Source: Meandrina meandrites (Eukaryota > Cnidaria > Anthozoa > Scleractinia > Meandrinidae). Taken from it: a stretch of 64,000 bases of DNA. Under the pieces are notes generated by a model. The model was not told where the DNA came from, did no database searches, and was given only the letters and a program-made list of their open reading frames with translations. Location of the stretch: positions 9,527,001-9,591,000 of the forward strand of contig OY855912.1 of NCBI GenBank assembly GCA_963693305.1, in the 5' to 3' direction. The position numbers and the translations under genes are program-made. This document shows, one piece after another, positions 54,601-64,000 of this stretch. The first letter of the stretch is position 1; each line of letters begins with the position of its first letter.

Positions 54601-57600
54601 ATTCTCCTTTCCACAGAGAAACCTTGTGGTATTTCTTTTTAAAGAAATGGAGGCATTAGGACCTGCTCTACCAGTTTCTGTTTTACAGATTTTGGTTTGA
54701 ATATTTAATATTTAGTTAGTCATTCTTTATATTCCGAAAGCTAGTAGTCGTCAATTACACAAGGGATAGTTGTAATGATAAATATCTAAACGTCTCCTTT
54801 TGAAAGCGAGATTAGCTCTTGCAATCTTTCAATTGTCTTTCAATTGTAGAACAAGTCTAAACCAAATATTTTTACCGTTGTACAATCTAGTGCACCCTTC
54901 ATGTAACTGAGCACGCAATAATTTGCTGGTCAAGGTGCAAGATACATAACGAGGTAGCCTTTTGCTCAATTGTTGATTGGCTATGTTTAACTTTCTTCTG
55001 TTGTTTTTGTTCTAGGTTGGCTTAAACCTCGGCGATACAGACGAAGCACTTGGCTCTTATGAGAGCCCTAAGAGTTTACCGTCATCCGCTTTGAGCAAAG
55101 AAAAGGAGTCTCTTCATAAAAAACTCTTCAAGGTCGTGGCTACAGGGGATTTACAAGAGCTAGATACCTTGCTTGCTAAACAAGTGCCTTTTGGTGTGCA
55201 GGACTTTGACAAAAGAACGCCACTGTAAGTTTAACAAAGAACTATTTTTATTGCTTTGAGTTGTACACTGTGAACTCAGCGTTCATTTCCAGCCATCCCT
55301 TCTTGAAGGAGCACGGTACGCGTGGTGTTATGGGCCTTACCATCAAGCCCCGGGCTCCCTTTCTCCCGCCTTTCACCGACACAATTTAAAGGCGGTGGCA
55401 AACGAAGACACAGTGTTGCGGACGCATTGTTGCGGACACAAATGTTTCCCCGTTTGCCCGCGCGCACAACATTTGTTGTGGACACAAAATTTGTGTCCGA
55501 GACACAAAAATGTTTCTGATTTCTTTCAGAAACATTTTGTGTCCGCGACAAATGTTTCCCAGTTTGCGCAGCATAGAAACAATCATGAGCAACAATGTGT
55601 CCGCAACGTTGTGTCCTCGTTTGCCACCACCTTAACGGCCTATGGGGACGAGGCAGCTGTAAACTCTAGAAAATACTTTCCTTCCTTTTCATCTCTGTTC
55701 GCACATTTGAATGCAACTGACATATAATAATTTTCATATCGTGTAGTCAAAATGCCAGAGTTAGCCTATATGCCTTTTAGCTTTAGAGAAAAACAAGGTG
55801 CTGGCAAATGTTGTGTCGACCAACAGACTCTGTAGCTGTTGTCATCGATGTGAAATAGTAATGTGAAAGTAATGACTACCGATTGGTTGTTTCTTAGTCA
55901 CGTGGCCTCAATGCATGGACATCTTCATTGCGCTAAGTTCCTTCTACGACAGCCTGGTGTAGACATTCACGCAAGAGACCGCTGGAGAACGTCACCGTTG
56001 TCTGGTAAGTCTACCTGATGTGAACGGAGCACAGCAAAACTTCTCCGCTGAAGTTTTGAGATACACTTTATTCTCTCCATCTCGCCACAAGGTCCCTTTT
56101 ATGTTCTTAAGAGAGAAAACTCACAGGAGAGTAACTCTGGAAATGGCAGGATTGGGTATCTTGCTAAAAATAACGCGCCTTCGTCTATTTTAAACATGAT
56201 GCCAAAAAACACCAAAGCGTACCCTGCACATCATGAGGAAGCGAATAATAACGGTTTGATATTTAAAAGAGACACTCGAAAAATCACAGAAATCCATTAG
56301 AAATTGATAAGGATGACCAACAATAGCGAGGTAGGGTTTGACTTACAATTTTGCCAATCCGAGAACGTGACGCTCACCGCTTCTTGTCAGCAAAGTTGTT
56401 TTGATGATGGGGTGAAGTTAAGTCGAACTTGCTAGACAAGACGAGCAAAAGTGTTAAATCCAAAACTCTCCACAACACGCCAAATCATCATAGGTGTTTG
56501 CTTAAAGTTCATTAACAGAGAGAAATGTTTGTCTCTTGTAGTGGACTAGACCATGGAGCGGGAATAAAATACAGTGACCCAAAGGGGTTTAAGGCTCCAA
56601 AAACAGAGCTCCAGGGCTCTGTCTTAAACGTTCTCAGAGCTTCGTGAACTGCAGCAAAATATAAATATTAGGGTTCTAAGCCGCAAAGCGATGGGGATCC
56701 GGGCTCCATGACGAAACTGTTATGGCTCCCGGTGCTCCAGACACCCCCTCCCTCCCCCCCCCCCCCCGCCCCCCCCCCGCAAATGGGACCCTGATAATAG
56801 TTTTCATTTGCAGCCCTGTCTGTAATTTCGCATTGGTGCTTGTTTTGTAGAAGCTGTGCAGTTTGGTCATGACCAAGTGGTGCAGTGTCTGTTACGTCAC
56901 GGGGCTGGATGGTGCGAGGATGGAGTGGGAGACTTGATGTGCCGCGCTGTAGGTATGGAGAGTTCTTACACAAGACTGAGGCTGAACGTTAGAGCAATAA
57001 AGGCAAAAATAATTCACCAACAAACGTCGTAGCTTAGTGACATTTTGAATACAGTTAAGAAGAACTTATCGTAACTTTAGCTCACAAACTGACCCCATGA
57101 GAGAAAATTGAATTTGAAGTTATCCATATTTTTATTAAAACGGACATGTCACGTCACTTCAAAACAAAGTAACGCGCATATTAACCATTTTCACGAGGTT
57201 TGACATTAACTTTCTCGGGAATGTTCGAAAATTTAGTCGCGAGGTCACTTACATTAAGTCAGATGTTTAAATAGTATGCTGTATAGTATCAGTTGATTTT
57301 TGGTAATTAATTTTTGCACTAATTACTTGAACTTTGAGCGGAGTCTTAAGCTACTTTCGACAGTGAACCATGTTATCTCGACCTCTGAACGTATTGCAGG
57401 CCTATAGCGGTGGTTAATATTTCAAACTGCGTTAATTTCGTTGATGAGCTTTGTTCCCTTTTTAAGTGAAAAACGATGCGGAGGAGCTTCAACGTCTTGT
57501 GTCACTGGGCGTGGATGTTAATGCGCCAAACTCTGATGGCAGCACTGCTCTTCATGTTGCGGCCGCTGTAGGCAGTCGTGGAGTGGTACAGTATCTCACT

Positions 57601-59058
57601 GATCACAGGGCCGATATTAACGCTGTCGACTCGTTAGGAAATACGCCTTTGAATGTAAGTAAGTCAGGTGAAATAACAGTTTGAGTACACCAGTTTACTT
57701 TTTTGGGAGGCGCATGGCACGCCTACGGGAGGGTATAGCTGTGGTAGCTGTTGTGCTTTTTGACATCCTTTCAAGCGAGCATGCTCGGCACGAACGCAGA
57801 TCGCCCAGCTATGCCCTATGGGCGTGGAAGGGGAGGGGAAGGGGGTGTTTCTGTTTTAAATTATAGCGTAATTGAAGCTAGACCACTGCTTATTTGAAGA
57901 CACCAGTGAATAAATTCTCCGACGTATGGCTAACGCTCAAATTTACCTTTATCAGCTTCCAGTTCATAATCAATTGAGTATTTGAAAACAAACCACGGTG
58001 TCTAGTTATACTTAAGTGGCGATAAACCTTATAGAGAAAAATAAATAAAACAAATTATTATACTGTGTTAAGAGTTTTCTTGAGAAAGCTCTAGGATGTT
58101 ATGCGTGTATAAAAATACCGATGATATTGAAACCAGCTCAAAGCTACTATACATTAAAATACATATATATAATAGCTATGAATGACTTACCGAGCCAAAG
58201 CTGAACTAACATGTTCCTTTTATTTTGTCAACTAGATAGATATTCAAAGAAATTTGTTCATAATTAGGTTTTATTGTAACGAAGTTCGATTCGTCCTTTT
58301 ATTTTCCAGTACTCGGACATGCACGAACATCGCGCGGTCAGCCAGTTACTGGAGACACTGGGCGCTAGGCGGCTGTCACATCATTACAGCATGCATGAGA
58401 TCTGTGAAGTGGCCAGCACAGGAAACCTACAGATGCTGAGGCACATGGTGCATAATGGAGCCACAGTATGCTACAGAGATTTTAACAAACGAACACCTCT
58501 GTAAGTATTGGGAAACCCGGCTTTCTACGCTTGTTGAGTGACGCGGTTTTGGACTCAAACTGAAAGCATTAGACCATGCCGCGGTTTTTTTACAGACGAT
58601 TTTGAATCAAGGACACACCCCGGGTGAAATCAAATAGCCTCTTGTTTGGCGAGTATTGCCGATAGTTCGTTAAAAACATCAAGTTCATTCTGTTGCAATG
58701 CTAAAACGCGAGTTCCCTAACTCAAACGTGGAGTGAAAGCGCGCCAAAAACGAGAAAATCAACTTCCGGTTGCCTTGGTGGCGCGGGAGCAGTGTTTATG
58801 GGAATCCGACGCCAAATAATTTTTGTTAAGATCATATTAAAATTATTCATCTAGCGTAAAAAATGTGGTAATTTTGAAGAATTTAGCGTTCAAAAATGCA
58901 GGTTCCGCAGTTTTTCTGATTACTTCTTGTTTGTGTTTTGTCTCGCTACAGACATGTCAGTGCGGCCGAAGGACATTTGGACGTGGTTAAGTTTCTTCTG
59001 TTGCAGCCTGGGACCAATATCAACGCCATAGACAAAAACGACTTCACTCCACTTCTCG
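41551..59058 (+). CDS. ammonium transporter fused to ankyrin repeats (15 exons found, 3' end unresolved)
   Basis: Exons: 41551-41616, 43943-44089, 45295-45443, 46329-46359, 46606-46735, 48751-48889, 53332-53507, 53893-54075, 54407-54564, 55016-55224, 55898-56004, 56851-56952, 57467-57654, 58310-58500, 58952-59058. All phases match, giving 694 residues so far. Exons 1-9 (393 residues) are an Amt/MEP/Rh channel: GFSFAIYQAG, THWIRGKGWL, VDQSGSLTVH (first pore His), TYVHGIPGILG (second pore His) and GAFYSNGAQLGVQLLGV. Exon 10 carries the transporter tail (VGLNLGDTDEALGSYES) and, in the same exon, the first ankyrin repeat (LHKKLFKVVATGDLQELDTL). Exons 11-15 add more repeats (LHVASMHGHLHCAKFLL, ALHVAAAVGSRGVVQYL, LHVSAAEGHLDVVKFLL). 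The last exon ends in phase 1, and no convincing next exon was found before the GPCR gene. Confidence 0.85.
42649..42836. mobile_element. inverted-repeat element with GTGTGGTTCCAG ends, decayed copy
   Basis: The left end GTGTGGTTCCAGAAAACATC matches the element at 43451; the right end (GACATTTTTTGAAACCGCAC) is diverged. In intron 1 of the transporter gene. Confidence 0.5.
43451..43644. mobile_element. 194-bp inverted-repeat element with GTGTGGTTCCAG ends
   Basis: GTGTGGTTCCAGAAAATATC at the left is inverted at 43625-43644, with a G-run beside the right end. Same family as the termini at 49854 and 52147. Confidence 0.65.
44160..44960. mobile_element. composite inverted-repeat element with 206-bp tandem repeat core
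   Basis: Outer arms with ACTGACTGATCATATTCACA are inverted near 44890. Inner arms GATGGAATCCGCCAGGACTT near 44262 are inverted near 44860. Between them a 206-base unit starting ACCAAAATTATTTACACC is repeated in tandem (about 44309 and 44515). In intron 2 of the transporter gene. Confidence 0.55.
45900..46033. repeat. foldback with about 60-base arms
   Basis: TTTTTGTGATATCCGGAATA is inverted at about 46000-46020, and the arms extend imperfectly to a GCTGAAGGCTGAGGC centre. A fragment (AATATCACAAAAACTG) recurs at 54272. Confidence 0.6.
46905..47035 (+). mobile_element. tRNA-headed SINE fragment
   Basis: Reads AGCCTAATGATTAGTGTGCT (A-box like) and then GAACTCTGG, with the body shared with the copies at 47430 and 47880 (ACACTTTACT). 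Confidence 0.55.
47430..47745 (+). mobile_element. tRNA-headed SINE
   Basis: GATGGTTAGTGTGCTGGA and GGGTTTGAGCCCC fit A and B boxes of a polymerase III promoter. The body includes AAGACACTTTACTCTCACAG and CATCCCATCCATGGGAG and is repeated inverted just downstream. Confidence 0.7.
47880..48165 (-). mobile_element. tRNA-headed SINE, inverted copy
   Basis: The reverse complement gives the same head (GTTAGTGCGCTGGACTC, GGGTTCGAGCCC) and body as the 47430 copy. Confidence 0.7.
48515..48662. repeat. 148-bp foldback with about 65-base arms
   Basis: AGGAAAATCCATTACCTGAC at the left is inverted at 48643-48662, and AAAACCGATATCGCAC pairs near the centre. It lies 88 bases before transporter exon 6. 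Confidence 0.7.
49854..52147. mobile_element. 2.3-kb inverted-repeat element nested in the 49257 transposon
   Basis: TGTGTGGTTCCAGAAAATAT at the left is inverted at the right end. Both subterminal parts have GGGGTAGGGGGG-type stretches. The same ends bound the small copies at 42649 and 43451, so this is a long member of that family. Confidence 0.65.
50359..50497 (+). pseudogene. possible captured exon fragment inside the nested transposon
   Basis: One frame reads RKWTEDELEGTSWEAGWYRG and then EVQKYDEDDDMLYILYF before a stop. The Trp pattern resembles a small Tudor/chromo-like barrel module. No splice sites or ORF of useful length surround it. It may be a host fragment carried by the transposon, or chance. 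Confidence 0.3.
53669..53685. repeat. G homopolymer run (one of several)
   Basis: Long G or C runs occur at 16894-16912, 25979-26003, 40981-40998, 48975-48995 and here, all in introns or intergenic DNA. Confidence 0.8.
55390..55631. mobile_element. 242-bp TTAA-flanked MITE in transporter intron 10
   Basis: AGGCGGTGGCAAACGAAGAC at the left is inverted at the right, with TTAA at 55386-55389 and 55632-55635. The core has several copies of TTTGTGTCC/GGACACAAA. ORFs through it follow from the repeat. Confidence 0.65.
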
Positions 59059-61863
59059 GTAAGGCGTTTGCTTTGTTTTCCATTTCCTCGTGATCTTGTG
59101 TTTTGGGGTAAAACGTGATGTAACAGGTGTGAGTTGTAACTCGAGTGAGATGAAACACGTGTAAGATGTAACACGTGCGTGATGACATTTGTTCAATCAC
59201 AGCAAACGCAAATAACACAATGAACCAATCAGAATTCGAGTTGTAAAGCGCGGGAAAAGTCAAGTCGCGATTGGCTTTAGTTGTTTGGTTGAGCTCCTGG
59301 TTGTGAAATAAGTACGTGTTTTCTGATTGGCCAATTACTGCACGTATCCATTTGTCCAATTACAAAACTCAGCAACGCGACCAAAACAAAAGCGTCAACA
59401 GGTTCATTCTTGACAACAAGTAGTAAACAGTAGTATTTTCTTTTCATAAGTTCCTATGTTGAAGTGATTTGCTTAGATATAAATGTACTACGCGCCGTTC
59501 AGTTGGTCATTTTCGTTACTTCCGTATCTTGTACTCAATACTCAGCCATTTATATTAATTCAGCTCGTTCAAAATATTTTTCCTAATAAACTTTCTCTGA
59601 ATAACTTGCTCTTCTCTTACTTCCACGAATGTTTTGATGACTGTTTTGGTTATGTACTTGGGGCTGGTTTTTACCAAGAAATCGCTAAATTAATCTGCCC
59701 ATAACAAAACGATTTAATCGAAAAGAGAGTAAACGATAAATTCTTTGAAAACGTTAATTTGTGCTCGAAAACATGCAATCCGCAATTTTTTGTGCTTTCT
59801 TAGTTTTTATTCCAGTTGATCTATGCACATACAGTGGAACATACAAGAGGCGTGAAACCTTGACGGCTGCGTTATACTCAAAACTGTTTCTTTGTTGTTA
59901 TTTACAGGAACCGTTTTAAAGAGCATTGAATAATTAGAAAAAATTGTCATTTGCGGCACAACAATTCAAAGCTAATCGCTATTAAATGAAAAATATGCTT
60001 CATATCGTCTCATTACAGACTAGGTACTTCGTCTTTAAAAAATAAAATCCCGACCAGAAATATTTACCAACTTTTAAAATGTAACTACATTGTGAGCCTT
60101 TCCTCCACTGGCAGAATGAAACCTTAAGATCAGTTTACGTTTGTTTATGTTTTTCTCATTTTATTCAAGCTATCAAAACAAACTCATATTTATGGTGTTG
60201 GTTATTCACTCGGTGCCTGTCTATTTCTCTCTTGGACGCGACTCCCCCCAATGATTCATTGCAACTAGTTATAAAAATAATATTAAAATATACAAGTTGT
60301 AGAACTATTAAAAATTGACTTAAAATTGAAAACGTCTTCGCAAATTGGTTTTGTTTTTTTGTTTTTCTTTCAGCCGATAGTCCGTATATCTGAAATTTTG
60401 CAAGCATATCCATCTGTCTTAAACAAAATAATGTACGGATCTAAAATAAAAAGCTTTTCATTTTTCAGTTTTCCTTGTTTTAATTGAAAAAAACCTATAA
60501 ACAGTTTCCTAAGCAGCTGCGATATTCCAAGGGATTTTGTTTGCTGGCATTAACAGAGATTTGCTTAGTTTTCAATAACCGAACAAATTCTAATTAGAAA
60601 AAAATTGAAACACGGTACCGTATTTTAGGTGGGCCGCTATTTCATATTATGGCTTAAAATCACGGTATGCAAAGTATTTAGAATCAGATTTAGCTTCGCA
60701 AATGAAGCAAAAAAAATAGAACAAAAATAATTTGGTCAATCAATTGGTGTGTTACTGAACACATAAACAGTTTGAAACAATGAGTATATCTTAATCCATT
60801 TCCTTTGTTTTTGAAGCAAATTACCATCTCTTTGCTTCAACACAGTTTGTCCTTATTCTTATATACTGTTGGTTTTCATCATTTACCAAAACTGTTTGGT
60901 TATAGCGTCAAAAAATCAATTGCAACGTGTTATAGAGCAGGCAAAAAGAAACGTTTTGCCAACATTTTAGCTTTCTAGCGTTTTTCGCGACAGAGCTATT
61001 GCGAAAAAAAAACAGTTTTGGGAAAAGTTACAGTATTCAGTGTGCAGCCGCCATATTGGTATCTTCTTTCTTTGGGGCACAAATATGGCCGCCAAAAACG
61101 TGAACACCAAGTAAAGTAGATTCAGCCATCAATATAACTCGTTTTCACTTCGTGGCTCTGGAGCTATCACTTCTAAATTATCATCAGGTCTAAAAATTTA
61201 AATGACGTAATGTTTTCCATTTTTGTAACAATTTAGATTCATGTTCATGCTGGTTTTGATATATTTTAAAATGCTTTATTTCTGAATCGAAGCAATTGGC
61301 ATAAGGATTAGTGTTTTATATCCAGAATATGTGAAAAGATAGCTTCAAATGAGCGATTAACAGTTTAGATTTTAGAATTTCGAGGCCGTCAGCTGAAAAC
61401 CACCCATTCATAATACCATGTGGCTACAACAAACAGATTTTTCAGTTTTTCTCAGAACCTTTTTTTGCGAGGATTAAACTACAATTGCTGTAATTTGGAT
61501 CGAGAGAAAGAAACACCAATTGAAGCAGTGAAGTGATGCCCCTCATTTACTTTCATCCTTATTGGAAGGACAATCGCAAAACAAAAGGGGTGGGTGGGTG
61601 AGTGAGGACGTGGGAGGGGCGTGATGTAACTTTATTATGTTCGATTGCAGATATGTTTATATGTGCAAATGATTTTTTGAAATCGTTAGCTAGGAAGTGC
61701 GGAGTAGCGGAGTATACAAGGAAGGCGGGAAGACGTTCATAGCTTGCACCCACCAAGTCGACGAAGAATGAAGAAAATGTCTATCACGGTCGTTTATCTT
61801 AGTGAGTAGTTTAACGGTGATTAATCTTCATTCATTTATTGTACCGTGTGATTTTGCCTCGAG
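59059..61863. other. stretch between the last transporter exon and the GPCR gene
   Basis: Must hold the 3' end of the transporter-ankyrin gene if it is intact. Acceptor-like sites at 59819 (TTTTTATTCCAG), 60373 (TTTTCTTTCAG) and 61650 (TTCGATTGCAG) each open short phase-1 frames of 34, 6 and 30-odd residues, none with an ankyrin pattern. No other gene seen. Confidence 0.45.
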
Positions 61864-62853
61864 ATGTTCTCGAACAAAACCGGCCTGTCCGCCGATGGCT
61901 CAGACCAGACGCAGGCAGTGTTTTTCTGCCACACAGAACCAAAATTCACGTGGATTTTGAGCGACACAACCACGTTCCAGGCTGCGATTATCACTTCAAT
62001 TATTGCTTGCCCGATTGTCGTTCTCTTCAATATCATTATAATCATCGCAGTGAAGGAGAGAAGAGAGTTGCAAACGAATTCCAGCATTTTGCTGTCCAGT
62101 TTAGCCGCTGCGGATTTCTTAGTGGGCGCCATTTCCATGCCTTTGTCTATCAGCCTGGACGCTCTACTTCTCAAGAAGGCTGTCGGATATTCTATCTGTA
62201 GAATAGCGTTTGCAAATCAACTGGTACTGTATGCTGCTGTCTGTTCGTCTTTGTTTCATTTGACTGTGATCGCTTGGGAGAGGTACGTGGCGATACAAAA
62301 GTGGAACTACTACAAAGTGATTGTGACCAGGCAGCGCGTAAAAAAGTGCGCGGGAATCGCGTGGCTCCTGGCTGTACTAACCACGACTCCCGCGCGTATT
62401 CTAACGGCGCTTGGTGTCAACTATAAGTACATTAAGATCTTGGACTTGATCTTAACTCTTCCAGCCCTGATTTGCTTGGTTGTGATCGGCTATTTTTATA
62501 TAGTTGTTTACCTGGGCATACGCAAACGGAGACGAGATGTCTCCAACCAGCTGCAAGGCGCTTCACCGACCAGAGTAGAATACGAACATCGTATTTCCAG
62601 GAAGGTGTTCATTCAAACTGTGGCTCTGTTAGTATTGTTCGTTCCATCGTGCACAGTCCGTTTCCTCGGAGAGGCTCTTCCTTTTCTTCGAACAAGCTCG
62701 TATTTCCTTTGGTCGGAGTTACTGACTCAGCTGAACTCGCTGGTGAATCCGTTCCTCAATTTTTTTGCACGAAAGCGTTTTAGGAAGGCGGTTCTGGAAA
62801 TGCTGAGAATCGCAAAACCTGAAATGGATGAAGCGGTTGGCGAACGACGACGA

Positions 62854-62895
<42 letters not shown>

Positions 62896-63384
62896 GGTGT
62901 TAGGCGAATTAGTGCTGACGAGAATCTGGAAGAAGTCCTAGAATTTGAACATGGACAAGAAGAAGATTTCTTTGCTGAAACAGTACCGTGCGATGCGATC
63001 ATGCTTAGAGACATGGTTAATTCTTTGGAGCCAGTGGTAGAAAGACCCGGTGCTTATATTTCATCGTGTGAAGGCAGCCATGGTCAAGTAATTCGTGTCG
63101 ATGTACATCAACCGAGGCCAAACAGAAGGAAAACCAAACGCCAATTTGACTGTGTGCTTTCAACGGGAAGTCGTCCCGAAACTACAGCTGAACCTCAAAG
63201 TTCCCGGCATCGTATAAAGACAAGATCACAGTCCTGGGACGAAAGTGCTTCTGTTGAAGTTATCAGCACACTGGGAAGGTTTCAAGCCCGGGAAAGGAGA
63301 CAAAGATCAAACTCAATGCCACCACCATGCGGAACAATAGCTCCAGGTGAAGATATTTCTAAGAAATTTCAAACGAGTTGCTGA
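61864..63384 (+). CDS. class A (rhodopsin-like) G protein-coupled receptor, intronless
   Basis: 506 residues from one exon. Seven hydrophobic segments are visible. TM1 is about 37-60. TM2 has LAAADFLVG. TM3 ends in ERY (the DRY position), followed by VAIQKW. TM4 is about 165-185 and TM5 is around LPALICLVVIGYFYIVVY. TM6 is LLVLFVPSCTV without the usual CWxP. TM7 has NSLVNPFLNFF. The N-terminus is short with one NKT glycosylation site. The long C-terminal tail (about 185 residues) has a run of 12 Arg after RRRRH (about residues 328-344), then acidic and basic patches. It resembles amine- or adenosine-type orphan receptors of cnidarians; the ligand cannot be inferred. AATAAA lies at 63676. Confidence 0.92.
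62860..62892 (+). repeat. CGT trinucleotide repeat coding for Arg
   Basis: Eleven CGT codons in a row followed by CGC, preceded by CGA CGA CGA CGT CAT, so the tract is also a partial dyad. Confidence 0.9.
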
Positions 63385-64000
63385 AACAAATAAGCTGGTT
63401 TTGTAAATAATTGTCGGAATTCTGTTTTGATAATTGACTGTACCCGGGTTTTTCGATTTTAGTGGTTGTAACAGAATTGACTGCTACGAAAGCATCCGAA
63501 GGCACCCGAATATTTTCCGAGTATTATCGTATTCTGTAAACTTTGTAAATAGTTGTTTTGGCTAAATTATTATCAGTTGATGATGAATTCCGGTCTCCGA
63601 GACCGGGCTGAGCCTGTCCTTTTCGCCCTCGGAGTACTTTCAAGTGCCCTCGCAATTCCGTGTTTTTGGTTGACTAATAAAAATTCGAAACTTTTTTTAA
63701 CATATTTTTTTATTTGTTTCTAGATACTTTTTGGTGTTCTTGGGGTGTTTCGGAAGTGTGCCTGGTTTTACAGAAACTGTTGACGTAGGATTTATTTTAT
63801 ATTATTTTTTTCTGGGGGTGGGGGTAAGTCAAGAAACGTTTTAAAAAATTTTTCTAACGGACTCTGAACAGTCGTTTTTTCAACCTCCACGCGATCGGAA
63901 ATGTAATGATTATGCACATGAAAGTCAAAAGCGAAGAAGAAATTGCCACGCGCCCAAACGGAACCCCAACATTCGATCAGTCGCATCATGTTCACCAAAA
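63385..64000. other. 3' flank of the GPCR gene
   Basis: AATAAA at 63676-63681 is the probable polyadenylation signal. Nothing else recognised up to the window end. Confidence 0.5.

Noticed and set aside
54421..54642. ATG-initiated ORF in transporter exon 9
   Set aside because: It is an internal Met of the spliced transporter and reads through the donor site into the intron.
55395..55727. 110-residue ORF with repeated Cys/His words
   Set aside because: It follows from the inverted GGACACAAA repeats of the 242-bp MITE.
59483..59704. 73-residue ORF between transporter and GPCR genes
   Set aside because: AT-rich, hydrophobic by composition, with no splice signals or domain pattern.

Overview
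The window looks like metazoan DNA, most likely from a cnidarian and probably an anthozoan. Evidence for this is the spliced genes with GT..AG introns, many small inverted-repeat transposons, tRNA-headed SINEs and long G/C runs. The species cannot be fixed from sequence alone. No rRNA, tRNA gene or CRISPR array was seen.

Positions 1-16267 are most of a Polinton/Maverick (adintovirus-like) element, a virus-like transposon. Its left end lies outside the window. In order it holds: a partial acidic ORF, two small ORFs of unknown function, a collagen-like fibre candidate (-), a packaging ATPase (-), a Pro/Ser-rich protein, the penton-type minor capsid protein, a lysine-rich basic protein, the double jelly-roll major capsid protein, a protein with a repeated LTxxQI motif, an adenovirus-type protease with no ATG, three paralogues sharing a zinc-ribbon-like leader (the third carries a phospholipase A2-like domain), a two-helix membrane protein, an unknown ORF (-), the retroviral-type integrase and a 1342-residue protein-primed DNA polymerase (-). 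Together these are the replication/integration, packaging and capsid-forming parts. All large ORFs are open, so the insertion is probably young. Most ORFs have a TATATA(A/G)G-type motif within a few bases of the start codon. Two families of short palindromes are scattered inside the ORFs. The right end is a 163-bp imperfect palindrome that abuts a host repeat also present at about 28.6 kb.

Positions 16268-26177 are gene-poor. They hold a duplicated relic of a PLAC8-gene upstream region, large inverted repeats, a 2.3-kb TTAA-flanked transposon (20156-22491) and a PIF/Harbinger relic.

Positions 26178-32332 carry two tandem three-exon PLAC8/cornifelin-like genes with identical exon structure. 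Positions 33548-37769 carry a two-exon ADAM metalloprotease on the minus strand. Positions 41551-59058 carry at least 15 exons of an ammonium transporter whose last transporter segment runs, inside one exon, into ankyrin repeats; its 3' end was not resolved. Its introns are crowded with transposons, including a 3.16-kb element with a matching 6-bp flank. Positions 61864-63384 are an intronless class A GPCR with an arginine run in its C-terminal tail.
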